Assembly: GCA_947476045.1 (NCBI GenBank)
Contig: CANJNZ010000005.1
Span: 39,745 to 103,744, forward strand
Length of the DNA: 64,000 bases
DNA from: Chthoniobacteraceae bacterium
Lineage (GTDB): Bacteria > Verrucomicrobiota > Verrucomicrobiia > Chthoniobacterales > Chthoniobacteraceae
Direction: 5' to 3'
Each line of letters opens with the position of its first letter. Positions within the stretch are counted from its first letter, which is position 1. The position numbers and the translations under genes were made by a program. The notes under the pieces were generated by a model. The model was not told the origin of the DNA. It did no database searches and saw nothing but the letters and a program-made list of their open reading frames with translations. Shown piece by piece: positions 1 to 8,800 of this stretch.

Positions 1-555
1 CTCGACGCCGAGATCGAGCTTTTGCGACGCGTTGCCAAAGGTGATCGCAGCGCTTTCGAGGAACTCTATGATCGGTTTTCCGGTGTTTTATTTTCCACGG
101 CTTACCGCGTCCTGAACAATCAGGAAGCCACGGAGGATGTGACTCAGGATGTTTTCATCCAGATCTGGGAAAAGGCTCCGCTCTATAATCCTGCGCTCGG
201 CAAGCCGATGACTTGGGCCATCACACTCACACGCAACAAGGCGATTGACCGACTGCGTTCCATGCAGCGCCGCGGACGCTTGCAGGACGAGCTGCAGCGT
301 GAGGCGGAGACGTTCGAGCAGTTTGATGAGCGCAGTTCCTTTGATGCGGCATCGGGTGTGGAAACGGGGAAGCTCGTGCGCGATGCAGTTCAAAAGCTCT
401 CCAAAGACCAGCGTGAAGCCATCGAACTCGCATTCTTTTCCTCGCTCACTCAGACGGAGATAGCAGAGCGATTGAATGAGCCCCTCGGAACGGTGAAGGC
501 GAGGATTCGCCGGGGGATGCTGAGGCTGAAAGAAATCCTGGGCTCGAAACTTTAG
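1..555 (+). CDS. ECF RNA polymerase sigma factor (5' end outside window)
   Basis: Region 2 of a sigma-70 family factor is visible in the first ~80 residues (acidic EDVTQDVF segment, then TWAITLTRNKAIDRLR). Region 4 follows at the C-terminus (LTQTEIAERL, PLGTVKARIRRGM), the usual ECF helix-turn-helix. The reading frame is open from base 1 (LDAEIELLRRVAKGD), so the true start lies upstream and the TTG at 22 is only an internal codon. The PLGTVKARIRRGM pattern resembles SigK-like ECF groups, which are held by RskA-type anti-sigma factors. The gene that converges on this one, 6 bp away, has an N-terminus of that type, so a sigma/anti-sigma relation is inferred. Such pairs are more often co-directional. 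Confidence 0.93.
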   Translation, partial: LDAEIELLRRVAKGDRSAFEELYDRFSGVLFSTAYRVLNNQEATEDVTQDVFIQIWEKAPLYNPALGKPMTWAITLTRNKAIDRLRSMQRRGRLQDELQREAETFEQFDERSSFDAASGVETGKLVRDAVQKLSKDQREAIELAFFSSLTQTEIAERLNEPLGTVKARIRRGMLRLKEILGSKL

Positions 556-561
556 CAGGTG

Positions 562-1137
562 CTACGCCGCGATTTGGTCAGTCAATTCACGTTCGCGCGC
601 CACGAACCAGAGCGGCTGGCCCGCGTCATCGAGAATCGGCGTGATGGCGATTTCGACCAGATAGGGAGTTCCGTTCTTGTGGTAGTTGATGAGTGTCTCT
701 GTGCAGGGAGTATTTGAATGCACCGCGCGGCGTATGCGCTCTGCCGCATCACGGTCGGTCTTCGGTCCCTGTAGTATTGGGCCCAGGCTTTTACCACGAA
801 GTTCTTCAATGGAATAACCGCACATCTCGCTGAAGGCAGGGTTGACCCATTGGACAAGGCGGTCGGGTCCGGACATGACGATCCCCTCCGGTGTAACACG
901 CTGTGGCCGCGTCGCAACGAGGCTGGCGATACGCGCTTTGAGTTGCGGCGAAGGCGCGGGGCCGGCGGGACGATGGTCTGCGAGACACATTGCCGCTCCG
1001 ACCTCGGACAACTCAGTGACGAATTCGCGGAGTTCATGGTGAAACTCGAGAACCAGTTCAAATTGCTCGCGCTCGTGTGAATTCATGGCGCCCGACGCAT
1101 AAAGTGCAGCTTGTGTTTGTAAGAAATCGTTTAGCAT
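562..1137 (-). CDS. Putative anti-sigma factor with LOV-like PAS domain
   Basis: A protein of 191 residues. Residues 5-50 (QAALYASGAMNSHEREQFE) look like the N-terminal sigma-binding helices of RskA-type anti-sigma factors. Residues 80-187 form a PAS domain of the LOV/PAS-PAC kind: VNPAFSEMCGYS, then ILQGPKTDRDAAERI, then INYHKNGTPY and a final FVARERELTD. The LQG at 122-124 aligns with the LQG of the photoactive NCRFLQG motif, but the adduct-forming cysteine is glycine (G119), so classical LOV photochemistry is not expected. There is no membrane segment, so it should be cytosolic. It converges on the sigma gene, with stops 6 bp apart. A plain PAS sensor with a helical leader is the alternative reading. 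Confidence 0.7.
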   Translation of the reverse strand: MLNDFLQTQAALYASGAMNSHEREQFELVLEFHHELREFVTELSEVGAAMCLADHRPAGPAPSPQLKARIASLVATRPQRVTPEGIVMSGPDRLVQWVNPAFSEMCGYSIEELRGKSLGPILQGPKTDRDAAERIRRAVHSNTPCTETLINYHKNGTPYLVEIAITPILDDAGQPLWFVARERELTDQIAA

Positions 1138-1360
1138 TTTGAGTTGAGATGAACTGTTGAGGCCAGTGCTTGCTAGAACGGTTTACGTTCCTGCTAAAAG
1201 TTTGGATGCGGTTTTATTGCCAGTATTTTTGTGAAGCCTGAAGTGACGCTAGAGGAGAATCGGGAACATTTTTCGAAAGACAAATCAAGAGCACTGCTGA
1301 GATGCGCTGTGGTGCTTGGATTTTTGGGTTCGCCTCTTCAGGTATGATGATCTCAGCCGC

Positions 1361-3559
1361 TTACTTGGCGGCTTTTACTTCCTTCACCGTCCATTTTGTG
1401 ACGGTGAGGCCCTTCGACGAACGCGCACTGACCGGGACATTCGTCAGGTCAAAATCGAGTTCACGCACGCGTGCGCCGCTGCGGCCGTCGAGGAAAACGC
1501 GGATTGATTTTGGCATCTCTTTTTCCGTGGCGGCGATGTGCAGCCAGACGATCTTCGAGTTTTCGCTCTTCGTGAGCGGGTAGAGCTTGTCGCGAGAGAG
1601 GCCGCCGATTTGGAATTTCTTGGCGAATGCCTTCCCAGTTTCGCCGTCCTGATAGACCATCGTGTAGAAGTTCGTGTCGCCGTCCTTCGGCCAGATCGCG
1701 ATGTGGATGATCTCGCGGCCCATGAAAATCTTGTCGGCGACTTTCGCGACCTTGAGCGAGCCGTCCTTCATGATCGTGAGCACGCTGTCGAGGATGGTGC
1801 ATTCCTGGACGAACTCGTGCTGCCGCCAGTTCAGCCCGATGAAGCCGTCGGTGCGGTTCACGTAAAGTCGCTGGTTGGCGGAGACGACGGCGCTTGCATC
1901 AATCTGGGCGATCTCGTCGTAGCTCGTGCGGCGTTTGATGCCCTTGCCGTATTTTTGCTGGAGCATCTCAAACCACGCGACCGTGTAGCCGGTGAGGTTC
2001 TTGAGGTTCGCCTTCGTCTCCTTCATGCCTTCCTCGATTTTCTTCATGGCCTCGTCGGCCTGAAAGCGGTTGTAGGCGGAGATGCGCTTGATGCGAATCT
2101 CAGTGAGCCGCACGATGTCCTCCTCGGTCACCTCGCGGCGGAGTTGCTTGAGGAACGGCTTCAGGCCTTTCTGGATCTCGTCGAGCACGCTCTCCCACGT
2201 CTTCGATTTCTCGATGTTCCGGTAGATGCGCTCCTCGATGAAAATGCGCTCGAGCGAATCCCAGTGCCACTGCTGTTCGAGTTCGCCGAGCTTGATTTCG
2301 AGTTCGCGCTTGAGCAGCGCCTTCGTCGCCTCCGCGCTCGCCTTGAGGATGTCGCGCACGCCGAGGAAATGCGGCTTGTCGTCGCCGGTCTCGGGATTGC
2401 GCACGATGACGCACGCAGCGGGATTGAGCTGCACCTGGCAACTCGTGAAGACATAGAGCTGCTGGATTACTTTCTCCGGCTCCGCGCCCTGCGGCAGATG
2501 GATCAGAATCTCCACCTTGTCCGCCGTGTTGTCGTCCACGTGCTTCACCTTGATTTTCCCCTTCGCATTCGCCGCAAGGATGGACTCGATCAGCGAAGTC
2601 GTGGTCACGCTGAATGGTAGTTCGGTCACCGCGAGCAGATACTTCGAGCGCACCTCGATGCTCGCGCGCACCTTCACTTTGCCGCCGCGCTCGCCGTCGT
2701 TGTATTCGGAAAAGTCTGCCGTCCCGCCGGTCGGAAAGTCCGGGAGGATGCGGAAATTTTTCCCCTGCAAATGATTGATCGCCGCGCGGCAGAGGTCGTT
2801 GAAATTGTGCGGCAAAATCTTCGTCGAGAGCCCGACCGCTATGCCGTCCGCGCCTTCGAGCAGCACGATGGGAAATTTCGCCGGCAGCGTGATGGGCTCC
2901 TTGTTGCGCCCGTCGTAGCTGAGCTGCCAAGTCGTCGTCTTCGGGTTGAAAAGCACGTCCTTCGCAAACGCCGTGAGCCGCGCCTCGATGTAACGCGGCG
3001 CCGCCGCATCGTCGCCCGTGAGCGTGTTGCCGTAATTCCCCTGCGGCTCGATGAGCCACCCGCGCTGTCCGATGGAAACGAGCGCCGCACCGATGGACGC
3101 ATCGCCGTGCGGATGCAGCTTCATCGTCGCGCCGACGACATTCGCGACCTTGTGAAAGCGCCCGTCGTCCATGTCCCAAAGCGTGTGCAGCACGCGCCGC
3201 TGCACCGGCTTCAGCCCGTCATCAATGTGCGGCACCGCGCGGTCGAGGATGACGTAGCTCGCGTATTCGAGGAACCAATTCCGATAGCTCTGCGCCAGCG
3301 GAGCCTGCTCATCCTGCACCTTCTCGCCTTCCTTGCGCCGCGGAGCTACGGCCTCCGCCGAAGCCGCAGCGTCACCATTTGCATCCACGGCTGTATCCGA
3401 CACAGCACCATTGGTGGAAACCGGCACGTCCGCCGGCGCTGCGGGCGCATCGGATGCAGTCGCAGGCACAGCAGCAGCCTCCAAAGGCAGTTCCGATTGA
3501 TCGCTAGCAGTTGGTTTCTTCGATGGTTTGTCGGTGGGCTTATTCTGACGTTTTGGCAT
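1361..3559 (-). CDS. parC: DNA topoisomerase IV subunit A
   Basis: Breakage-reunion subunit of a type IIA topoisomerase, which passes and decatenates DNA together with the ParE subunit encoded upstream on the same strand. From the ATG at 3559 it has 732 residues: a low-complexity Ala/Pro leader of ~85 residues, then the GyrA/ParC core (SYRNWFLEYASYVILDRAVP, HPHGDASIG). The catalytic tyrosine is Y190 in AAPRYIEARLT. The C-terminal part is short compared with the six-bladed GyrA pinwheel, which favours ParC over GyrA. An upstream in-frame extension to 3781 exists but is compositionally unlike the family and runs into the start of a plus-strand gene, so the start at MPKRQNK was preferred. The downstream partner order parE-parC is interrupted by a plus-strand islet. 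Confidence 0.93.
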   Translation of the reverse strand: MPKRQNKPTDKPSKKPTASDQSELPLEAAAVPATASDAPAAPADVPVSTNGAVSDTAVDANGDAAASAEAVAPRRKEGEKVQDEQAPLAQSYRNWFLEYASYVILDRAVPHIDDGLKPVQRRVLHTLWDMDDGRFHKVANVVGATMKLHPHGDASIGAALVSIGQRGWLIEPQGNYGNTLTGDDAAAPRYIEARLTAFAKDVLFNPKTTTWQLSYDGRNKEPITLPAKFPIVLLEGADGIAVGLSTKILPHNFNDLCRAAINHLQGKNFRILPDFPTGGTADFSEYNDGERGGKVKVRASIEVRSKYLLAVTELPFSVTTTSLIESILAANAKGKIKVKHVDDNTADKVEILIHLPQGAEPEKVIQQLYVFTSCQVQLNPAACVIVRNPETGDDKPHFLGVRDILKASAEATKALLKRELEIKLGELEQQWHWDSLERIFIEERIYRNIEKSKTWESVLDEIQKGLKPFLKQLRREVTEEDIVRLTEIRIKRISAYNRFQADEAMKKIEEGMKETKANLKNLTGYTVAWFEMLQQKYGKGIKRRTSYDEIAQIDASAVVSANQRLYVNRTDGFIGLNWRQHEFVQECTILDSVLTIMKDGSLKVAKVADKIFMGREIIHIAIWPKDGDTNFYTMVYQDGETGKAFAKKFQIGGLSRDKLYPLTKSENSKIVWLHIAATEKEMPKSIRVFLDGRSGARVRELDFDLTNVPVSARSSKGLTVTKWTVKEVKAAK

Positions 3560-3745
3560 TGAGAAAGTGTTCTGAAATTCTTTTGGCTGCGAAGCCAAGG
3601 GCGGCGAGATAAATGGTTTCTTCCTCATTCGACAAGCGTCGGAAGTTTCACGAACCGCACTCCCAATGGCGATTTTCCTGCGGGTGCTGTGAAGGAGCGC
3701 GAGGCAGCCGCTTGCCTTCTTTAGTGCGAGCGGTAGGGTGTGCCC

Positions 3746-3955
3746 ATGAGTTTCAGCCAGATTCTTGATGAACTGCCACACCTCAGCCCGCAGGAACGAT
3801 TGCGTGTCGCGGAGCAGGCGCTGGCGCTCGACGCGCTGTCAGAGGAGGACGAATCAGTCGTCCGGGAACGGCTCGCCGAGCACGACCGCGCACCGGGAAC
3901 GGCGGTTCCGCTGGATGACTTTCTCGCTCAACTGCGCGCGCGTTACGCCCTGTGA
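3746..3955 (+). CDS. Putative addiction-module antitoxin component
   Basis: About 69 residues from the ATG (a GTG two codons upstream is an alternative). The pattern ILDELPHLSPQERLRVAEQALAL followed by an acidic middle and a C-terminal DDFLAQLRARYAL resembles the small helical proteins annotated as putative addiction module components, which normally precede a RelE/ParE-family toxin. The stop overlaps a GTG in a GTGA arrangement, the usual translational coupling to the toxin. The toxin frame closes after 30 codons, so this antitoxin appears to be left without a working partner. The family call rests on pattern and context only. Confidence 0.6.
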   Translation: MSFSQILDELPHLSPQERLRVAEQALALDALSEEDESVVRERLAEHDRAPGTAVPLDDFLAQLRARYAL

Positions 3956-4044
3956 ACTGGCGCGTGGTGGTGCGTCCGGAGGTTCGCTCGCCGCAATATC
4001 CGGTATTGCCACAATGCAGTGCGCGTAATACCTTCCGCGCATGA
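3952..4044 (+). pseudogene. Truncated RelE/ParE-type toxin remnant
   Basis: The GTG overlaps the stop of the preceding antitoxin (GTGA). The frame reads VNWRVVVRPEV, typical of the first beta-strand of RelE/ParE toxins, then departs into unrelated sequence (RSPQYPVLPQ...) and stops after 30 codons, within the first codons of the following RHH antitoxin gene. Toxins of this family are about 95-105 residues, so the catalytic part is absent. The most economical reading is that the toxin was cut when the VapBC module, or the DNA carrying it, joined here. Confidence 0.55.
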
Positions 4045-4280
4045 CAACCATCTCGTTGAAAGTCCACGACACGCTCGACTCTCGCTTGACGGAGGAAGCG
4101 CAGCGGCGGCGCACGTCGAAGTCTGCTGTGGTTCGCGAGTGCGTTGAGAAGATGCTGCTCGCGCCCCGCAAGGATCGCGCGGCCTCTTGTCTCGACCTCG
4201 CCGGTGATTTGGCCGGCTGCCTCAAGGGGCCACGCGATATCGCCACGAACCCGAAATACCTTGAAGACTTTGGCCAATGA
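4041..4280 (+). CDS. vapB: Ribbon-helix-helix antitoxin (VapB-type)
   Basis: 79 residues. The N-terminus MTTISLKVHDTLDSRLTEEA with RRTSKSAVVRECVEKML is a ribbon-helix-helix DNA-binding fold, expected to dimerise on its own promoter. The C-terminal half (DLAGDLAGCLKGPRDIATNPKYLEDFG) is the kind of extended tail that wraps a PIN toxin. Its stop overlaps the start of the next gene in an ATGA quartet, so translation of antitoxin and toxin should be coupled. No Shine-Dalgarno sequence is visible. Assigned as VapB from the RHH fold plus the adjacent PIN-domain gene. Confidence 0.82.
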   Translation: MTTISLKVHDTLDSRLTEEAQRRRTSKSAVVRECVEKMLLAPRKDRAASCLDLAGDLAGCLKGPRDIATNPKYLEDFGQ

Positions 4281-4708
4281 GGGAGGTCGTCATCGCCGAT
4301 ACCGGGCCGCTCGTCGCCTTCCTCGTCCGGCAGGCGCAGCATCACCGCTGGGCGTGCGAGACGATGGCGACACTCCGCCCGCCGCTGCTCACCTGCGAAC
4401 CCGTGCTCGCCGAAGCCGCGCACATCCTGCGCCGCCACGGCTGCGACACCGATCCGCTGCTGGCCTTGATCGAACGCGGCGTGCTCAACATCGCCTTCTC
4501 CGTCGAGAGCGAACTCGCCCCGCTGCGCCAGCTCATGCGCCGTTACCGAGACCAGCCGATGTCGCTCGCCGACGCCTGCCTCGTCCGCCTCGCCGAACTC
4601 CACGACAAGCCGCGCGTCTGGACGCTCGATTCCGATTTCCGCGTCTATCGCCGCCTCGGGAGGTTGGTTATTTCAACTCTGATGCCTACTGAAACAAGCT
4701 CACACTAA
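4277..4708 (+). CDS. vapC: PIN-domain toxin ribonuclease VapC
   Basis: 143 residues with the full PIN active-site set: DTGPL near the N-terminus (first Asp), a Glu in CEPVLAEAAHIL, an Asp in SLADACLVRLAE, and a final acidic cluster TLDSDFRVYRR. PIN toxins are Mg-dependent endoribonucleases that cut specific RNAs, often tRNA or rRNA loops, when free of antitoxin. The start overlaps the antitoxin stop. The last ~15 residues (VISTLMPTETSSH) run past the usual end of the fold. All catalytic acidic residues are present, so the toxin looks intact. Confidence 0.88.
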   Translation: MREVVIADTGPLVAFLVRQAQHHRWACETMATLRPPLLTCEPVLAEAAHILRRHGCDTDPLLALIERGVLNIAFSVESELAPLRQLMRRYRDQPMSLADACLVRLAELHDKPRVWTLDSDFRVYRRLGRLVISTLMPTETSSH

Positions 4709-4748
4709 TGAATCCAGCGCCTTCACCACACATGCTACTTCCAAACTA

Positions 4749-5657
4749 ATGCCAGTCCCAGAATTCAATGAGATCAAAGCGCCAGCGTTACAGTTCTTCG
4801 CCGATGGCGAGCAGCACAAGTTATCGGAAGTCTTTCACTCGCTTGCCACACATTTTGAATTAACCGAGCAGGACTTGAGCGAACTTCTCCCAAGCGGCAC
4901 TCAATCCCGTTGGCACAACCGCGTAAACTGGGCGTGTTACGATCTCTTTCGTGCCGGGCTCTTAGATCGTCCCAAAAAAGGACTCTATGTCATTACGGAG
5001 CTAGGTAGGAGCGTTACCGCCAAGAAGCCAAAGAAGATCGACCGAGAGTTCCTGATGCAGTTTCCGAAATTCGCTGAGTTTATGAAAAAGTCAGAGCCCG
5101 ATAAGCCTCCTGCTGGAACTTCAGTTGGACCCGGCGCGGTCACACCCGAAGAGCAAATGGGATCGTTGGCTACGGTGCTGAAACGAAATCTTGCTGTTGA
5201 GTTGATCGATCAGGTGAAGACGATGGACCCATTCAAATTTGAGCGACTGGTCCTCGACCTCCTAATTGCGATGGGCTACGGCGGATCGCGTGAGGAAGCG
5301 GCTGTCGCCGGCAAAGGCGTAAACGATGGCGGCTTGGATGGCCTCATCAACGAAGATCGACTTGGCCTGGATCGGATTTACATCCAAGCGAAACGCTGGG
5401 AGAACACTGTTGGCAGACCCGAGATCCAACACTTTGTGGGAGCCCTCGCTGGGCAGCACGCGCAAAAAGGGATCTTTATTACGACGAGCGAGTTTACTGC
5501 TGGCGCGCGTGACTACGCCAAGCACCTGCCGCAGCGCGTGATTCTCATCGATGGCGAACGGCTCGCCGAGTTGATGATCGAACACAATATCGGCGTCGCG
5601 CGCGCTTACACATATGAGGTGAAGCGCGTCGACAGCGATTATTTCGAGGAAAGCTAA
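4749..5657 (+). CDS. mrr: Mrr-type restriction endonuclease
   Basis: 302 residues. The N-terminal ~100 residues match the Mrr winged-helix domain (LSELLPSGTQSRWHNRVNWACYDL, then an AGLLDRPKKGLYVITELGR wing). The C-terminal half is the Mrr PD-(D/E)xK nuclease: FERLVLDLLIAMGYGG, GVNDGGLDGLI with the metal-binding Asp, and IYIQAKRWENTVGR with the Gln-Ala-Lys of the active site. Type IV Mrr enzymes cut DNA carrying foreign methylation. No methylase is adjacent, as expected for a modification-dependent enzyme. Base composition is visibly less G+C-rich than the flanking topoisomerase genes, and the gene lies on the opposite strand between parE and parC, both signs of acquisition. Confidence 0.9.
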   Translation: MPVPEFNEIKAPALQFFADGEQHKLSEVFHSLATHFELTEQDLSELLPSGTQSRWHNRVNWACYDLFRAGLLDRPKKGLYVITELGRSVTAKKPKKIDREFLMQFPKFAEFMKKSEPDKPPAGTSVGPGAVTPEEQMGSLATVLKRNLAVELIDQVKTMDPFKFERLVLDLLIAMGYGGSREEAAVAGKGVNDGGLDGLINEDRLGLDRIYIQAKRWENTVGRPEIQHFVGALAGQHAQKGIFITTSEFTAGARDYAKHLPQRVILIDGERLAELMIEHNIGVARAYTYEVKRVDSDYFEES

Positions 5658-5675
5658 CTGTGGTTCGCAGCGCGC

Positions 5676-7520
5676 CTACGCCATATCCACCAGATCCTTC
5701 TCCACGCGCAGGTTCTCGATGATGAACTCCTGCCGCTCGGGCGTGTTCTTTCCCATGAAGAACGAGAGCAGCTCGTCGGAGCTGTAGAGGTGGTGGAGGT
5801 TGACGGGGTCGAGGCGGATGTTTTCGCCGATGAAGTCCTTGAACTCACCGGCGGAGATTTCGCCGAGGCCTTTGAAGCGGGTGATTTCGTGGCTCGCTCC
5901 GAGCGCGGCGACGGCAGCCTGTTTCTCCTGCTCGCTGTAGCAATACTTCGTGACCTTCTTGTTGCGGACGCGGAAGAGCGGCGTCTGCAGGATGAAGAGG
6001 TGGTTGTTGCGGATGACGTCGGGGAAGAACTGCAGGAAGAACGAGAGCAGCAGCAGGCGGATGTGCATGCCGTCCACGTCGGCGTCGGTGGCGATGACGA
6101 TCTTGTTGTAGCGCAGGCCGTCGAGGCCGTCCTCGATGTTCAGCGCGGCCTGGAGAAGGTGGAACTCCTCGTTCTCGTAGATGACCTTTTTCGTGAGGCC
6201 GTAGGTGTTGAGCGGTTTGCCTTTCAGCGCGAAGACGGCCTGCGTCTGCACGTCGCGCGTAGCGGTGAGCGAGCCGGCGGCGGAGTCGCCCTCGACGATG
6301 AAGAGCGTGCTGTCCTCGGCGCGCGGATTTTTGTCGCCGAGATGGAGGCGGCAATCGCGCAGCTTGCGGTTGTGCAGCGAGGCTTTCTTCGCGCGCTCCT
6401 TGGCGATGTTGCGGATGCCGGCGAGTTCCTTCCGCTCGTGCTCGTTCTCCTCGATTTTCTTGCGGATGATTTCGGCGGTCTCGCGGTTTTTGTGCAGGTA
6501 GGTGTCGAGGGCCTGCTGCACGAATTTGCCGACGAATTCCTTGATGGTCGGCCCCTTCGGCCCGACTTCGGTGGAGCCGAGCTTCGTCTTCGTCTGCGAC
6601 TCGAAGACGGGCTCCTGCACGCGCACGACGATGGCGGCATCGATGGACTGGCGCACGTCCGCGGCGTCGAATTCCTTTTTGAAATGATTGCGCAACGTCG
6701 CAACGAACGCCTCGCGGAAAGCGGCGAGATGCGTGCCGCCCATCGTGGTGTGCTGGCCGTTGACGAAAGACCAGTATTCCTCACCGTAGTGGTTGCCGTG
6801 CGTGACGGCGATTTCGATGTCCTCGCCCTCGATGTGGATGATGGGATAGAGCGGTTCGCCGCTGAGTTCCTTCGCGAGCAGATCCTTCAGGCCGTTCGCG
6901 GATTTGAAGGGCTCGCCATTCAGCGTGAGCGTGAGGCCGCGGTTGAGGAAGGCGTAGTTCCACAGCATGTCCTCGATGAACTCGAGGCGGAACTTGAAGT
7001 CCTTGCCAAAGAGCGCCTCATCGGGCGTGAACTCGACCAGCGTGCCGTTGCGCTCGTCGGTCTTCGTCACGCGTGACTGCGACTTGAGCTTCCCCTTTTC
7101 AAAATCAACGACCTTCGTCTCGCCCTCGCGGATCGCCTGCGCGCGGTAGGTGAACGAGAGCGCATTCACCGCCTTCTGCCCGACGCCATTGAGCCCGACC
7201 GCCTTTTGAAAAGTCTCACTGTCGTATTTTGCGCCCGTGTTGATGATGGAGACGCAATCCACGAGCTTGCCCAGCGGAATGCCGCGCCCGTAGTCGCGCA
7301 CCTTCACGCTGCGCTCCGTGATCTCCACCTCGATCTTCTTTCCCTGCCCCATCATGAATTCGTCGATCGAGTTATCGATCGTCTCCTTGATCAGCACATA
7401 GATGCCGTCCTCCGCATGCGCGCCATTGCCGAGCCGCCCGATATACATGCCGGGGCGGAGGCGGATGTGCTCCAGCGAGCTGAGGGTCTTGATGCTGGCT
7501 TCAGTATAGTTGGCTGCCAT
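5676..7520 (-). CDS. parE: DNA topoisomerase IV subunit B
   Basis: ATPase subunit of topoisomerase IV, 614 residues from the ATG that gives [10 protein letters not shown] (16 further upstream codons do not look like the family). The GHKL ATPase domain shows [22 protein letters not shown] and [14 protein letters not shown]. The transducer domain follows, then the TOPRIM domain with [10 protein letters not shown] and [10 protein letters not shown], and a C-terminal [13 protein letters not shown] segment. No large insert is present, which fits ParE or short GyrB forms. The partner parC lies ~2.1 kb downstream on the same strand. In many genomes the two are adjacent, but here a plus-strand islet separates them. 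Confidence 0.94.
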   Translation of the reverse strand: MAANYTEASIKTLSSLEHIRLRPGMYIGRLGNGAHAEDGIYVLIKETIDNSIDEFMMGQGKKIEVEITERSVKVRDYGRGIPLGKLVDCVSIINTGAKYDSETFQKAVGLNGVGQKAVNALSFTYRAQAIREGETKVVDFEKGKLKSQSRVTKTDERNGTLVEFTPDEALFGKDFKFRLEFIEDMLWNYAFLNRGLTLTLNGEPFKSANGLKDLLAKELSGEPLYPIIHIEGEDIEIAVTHGNHYGEEYWSFVNGQHTTMGGTHLAAFREAFVATLRNHFKKEFDAADVRQSIDAAIVVRVQEPVFESQTKTKLGSTEVGPKGPTIKEFVGKFVQQALDTYLHKNRETAEIIRKKIEENEHERKELAGIRNIAKERAKKASLHNRKLRDCRLHLGDKNPRAEDSTLFIVEGDSAAGSLTATRDVQTQAVFALKGKPLNTYGLTKKVIYENEEFHLLQAALNIEDGLDGLRYNKIVIATDADVDGMHIRLLLLSFFLQFFPDVIRNNHLFILQTPLFRVRNKKVTKYCYSEQEKQAAVAALGASHEITRFKGLGEISAGEFKDFIGENIRLDPVNLHHLYSSDELLSFFMGKNTPERQEFIIENLRVEKDLVDMA

Positions 7521-7723
7521 GGATTGGTGCGCGGGAAGAGACGGAAACTGAGGCGCGCTGACAAGCAATTCTCACTTCGTGTGTGCTTTCGTGGATATGC
7601 TCACGGCCACCTTATTCAAACAACTGTTGCATCCTGTCAGTGGCAGCTTCCCGTGCTGCGGGCTTGCCAGCGGAATCGCGAACGGGTTTCTAGCACGGAT
7701 ACACCACGCATTTTTAACCAACC

Positions 7724-8794
7724 GTGAGCCTCGCCGATATTCGCACCAAAATTGACGTCGTGGATGAGCAAATCATCCGCTTGCTGAATGAGCGCGCAGA
7801 TCTCGTGCATGAGGTGGGCGTGATCAAGAAGGCCGACGGCCAGCCCATTTACGCGCCTGAGCGGGAGGAGAAGGTGCTGCGTGCGCTCGCTGCGAAGGCT
7901 GTGGAGATGAAGAGCCGCCTGCCCGAACAGAGCATCCGCGCGATTTACCGCGAGATCATGAGCGCGGCGCTGGCGTTGGAAAAAGACATTACCATCGCCT
8001 ACTTCGGCCCGCACGCGACGAACACGCATCAGGCCGCACGCAGCCGTTTCGGAACTAGCGTGAGCTATGTGCCGCAAGTCACCATCGCGGATGTCTTCGA
8101 CGCCGTCGCTCGCGGACGTGCGGACTATGGCGTGGTGCCCATCGAAAACAGCACCGAGGGCGCGGTAAACCACACGCTCGATGTTTTCATGGAGAGCGAC
8201 CTGCGCATCTGCGCGCAGATTTTGATGCGCATCGAAAACCACCTCGCATCGAAGTGTCCGCGCGGCGAAATCCACCGTCTCTATTCGCACCCGCAGGTCT
8301 TCGGCCAGTGCCGCCAGTGGCTCCAGCGCACGTTGCCAAATGTCGAGTTGATCGAAGTCGGCAGCACGCCTCGCGCAGCCGAACTGGCCGCCAGTGAGCC
8401 GAACAGCGGCTGCCTTGTCGCACGCATGGCAGCCGAGGAATTCGGCCTGCCCATCATCGAGCAGAGCGTGCAGGACAATCCGAACAACACGACGCGCTTT
8501 CTCGTTCTCGGACTAAAGGCCTCACCGCCCACAGGCGATGATCGCACGTCGCTCATGTTCTGCGTTCGCGACGAGCCCGGCGCGCTTTTCAAAGCGCTCG
8601 AACCTTTCAACCGTCTCCGCATCAGCATGAGCAAAATCGAAAGCCGCCCCAGCAAGCGCAAGGCGTGGGAGTATTTCTTCTTCGTGGATGTGGACGGACA
8701 CGCCGAACAGTCCCCGCTCAAAGAAGCGGTTGCTGAGCTGAGTAACCACTGCACGCTGGTCAAAATCCTCGGCACGTATCCGAAGACGACGTAA
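7724..8794 (+). CDS. pheA: Bifunctional chorismate mutase/prephenate dehydratase
   Basis: 356 residues from a GTG start. Residues ~1-85 are an AroQ-type chorismate mutase (DIRTKIDVVDEQIIRLLNERADL, IYAPEREEKVL). Residues ~90-270 are prephenate dehydratase (YFGPHATNTHQAA, VVPIENSTEGAVNHTLD, and the catalytic NNTTRF). The C-terminal ACT domain carries the ESRP motif that binds phenylalanine for feedback inhibition. The product makes phenylpyruvate in phenylalanine biosynthesis. It stands alone, divergent from parE, with a ~200 bp promoter region. The next gene, on the opposite strand, ends 6 bp away. Confidence 0.96.
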   Translation: MSLADIRTKIDVVDEQIIRLLNERADLVHEVGVIKKADGQPIYAPEREEKVLRALAAKAVEMKSRLPEQSIRAIYREIMSAALALEKDITIAYFGPHATNTHQAARSRFGTSVSYVPQVTIADVFDAVARGRADYGVVPIENSTEGAVNHTLDVFMESDLRICAQILMRIENHLASKCPRGEIHRLYSHPQVFGQCRQWLQRTLPNVELIEVGSTPRAAELAASEPNSGCLVARMAAEEFGLPIIEQSVQDNPNNTTRFLVLGLKASPPTGDDRTSLMFCVRDEPGALFKALEPFNRLRISMSKIESRPSKRKAWEYFFFVDVDGHAEQSPLKEAVAELSNHCTLVKILGTYPKTT

Positions 8795-8800
8795 CTCTCG

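Noticed and set aside
5790..7076. 428-codon plus-strand frame
   Set aside because: Exact antisense of the parE gene; Asp/Glu/Val/Leu-rich shadow composition.
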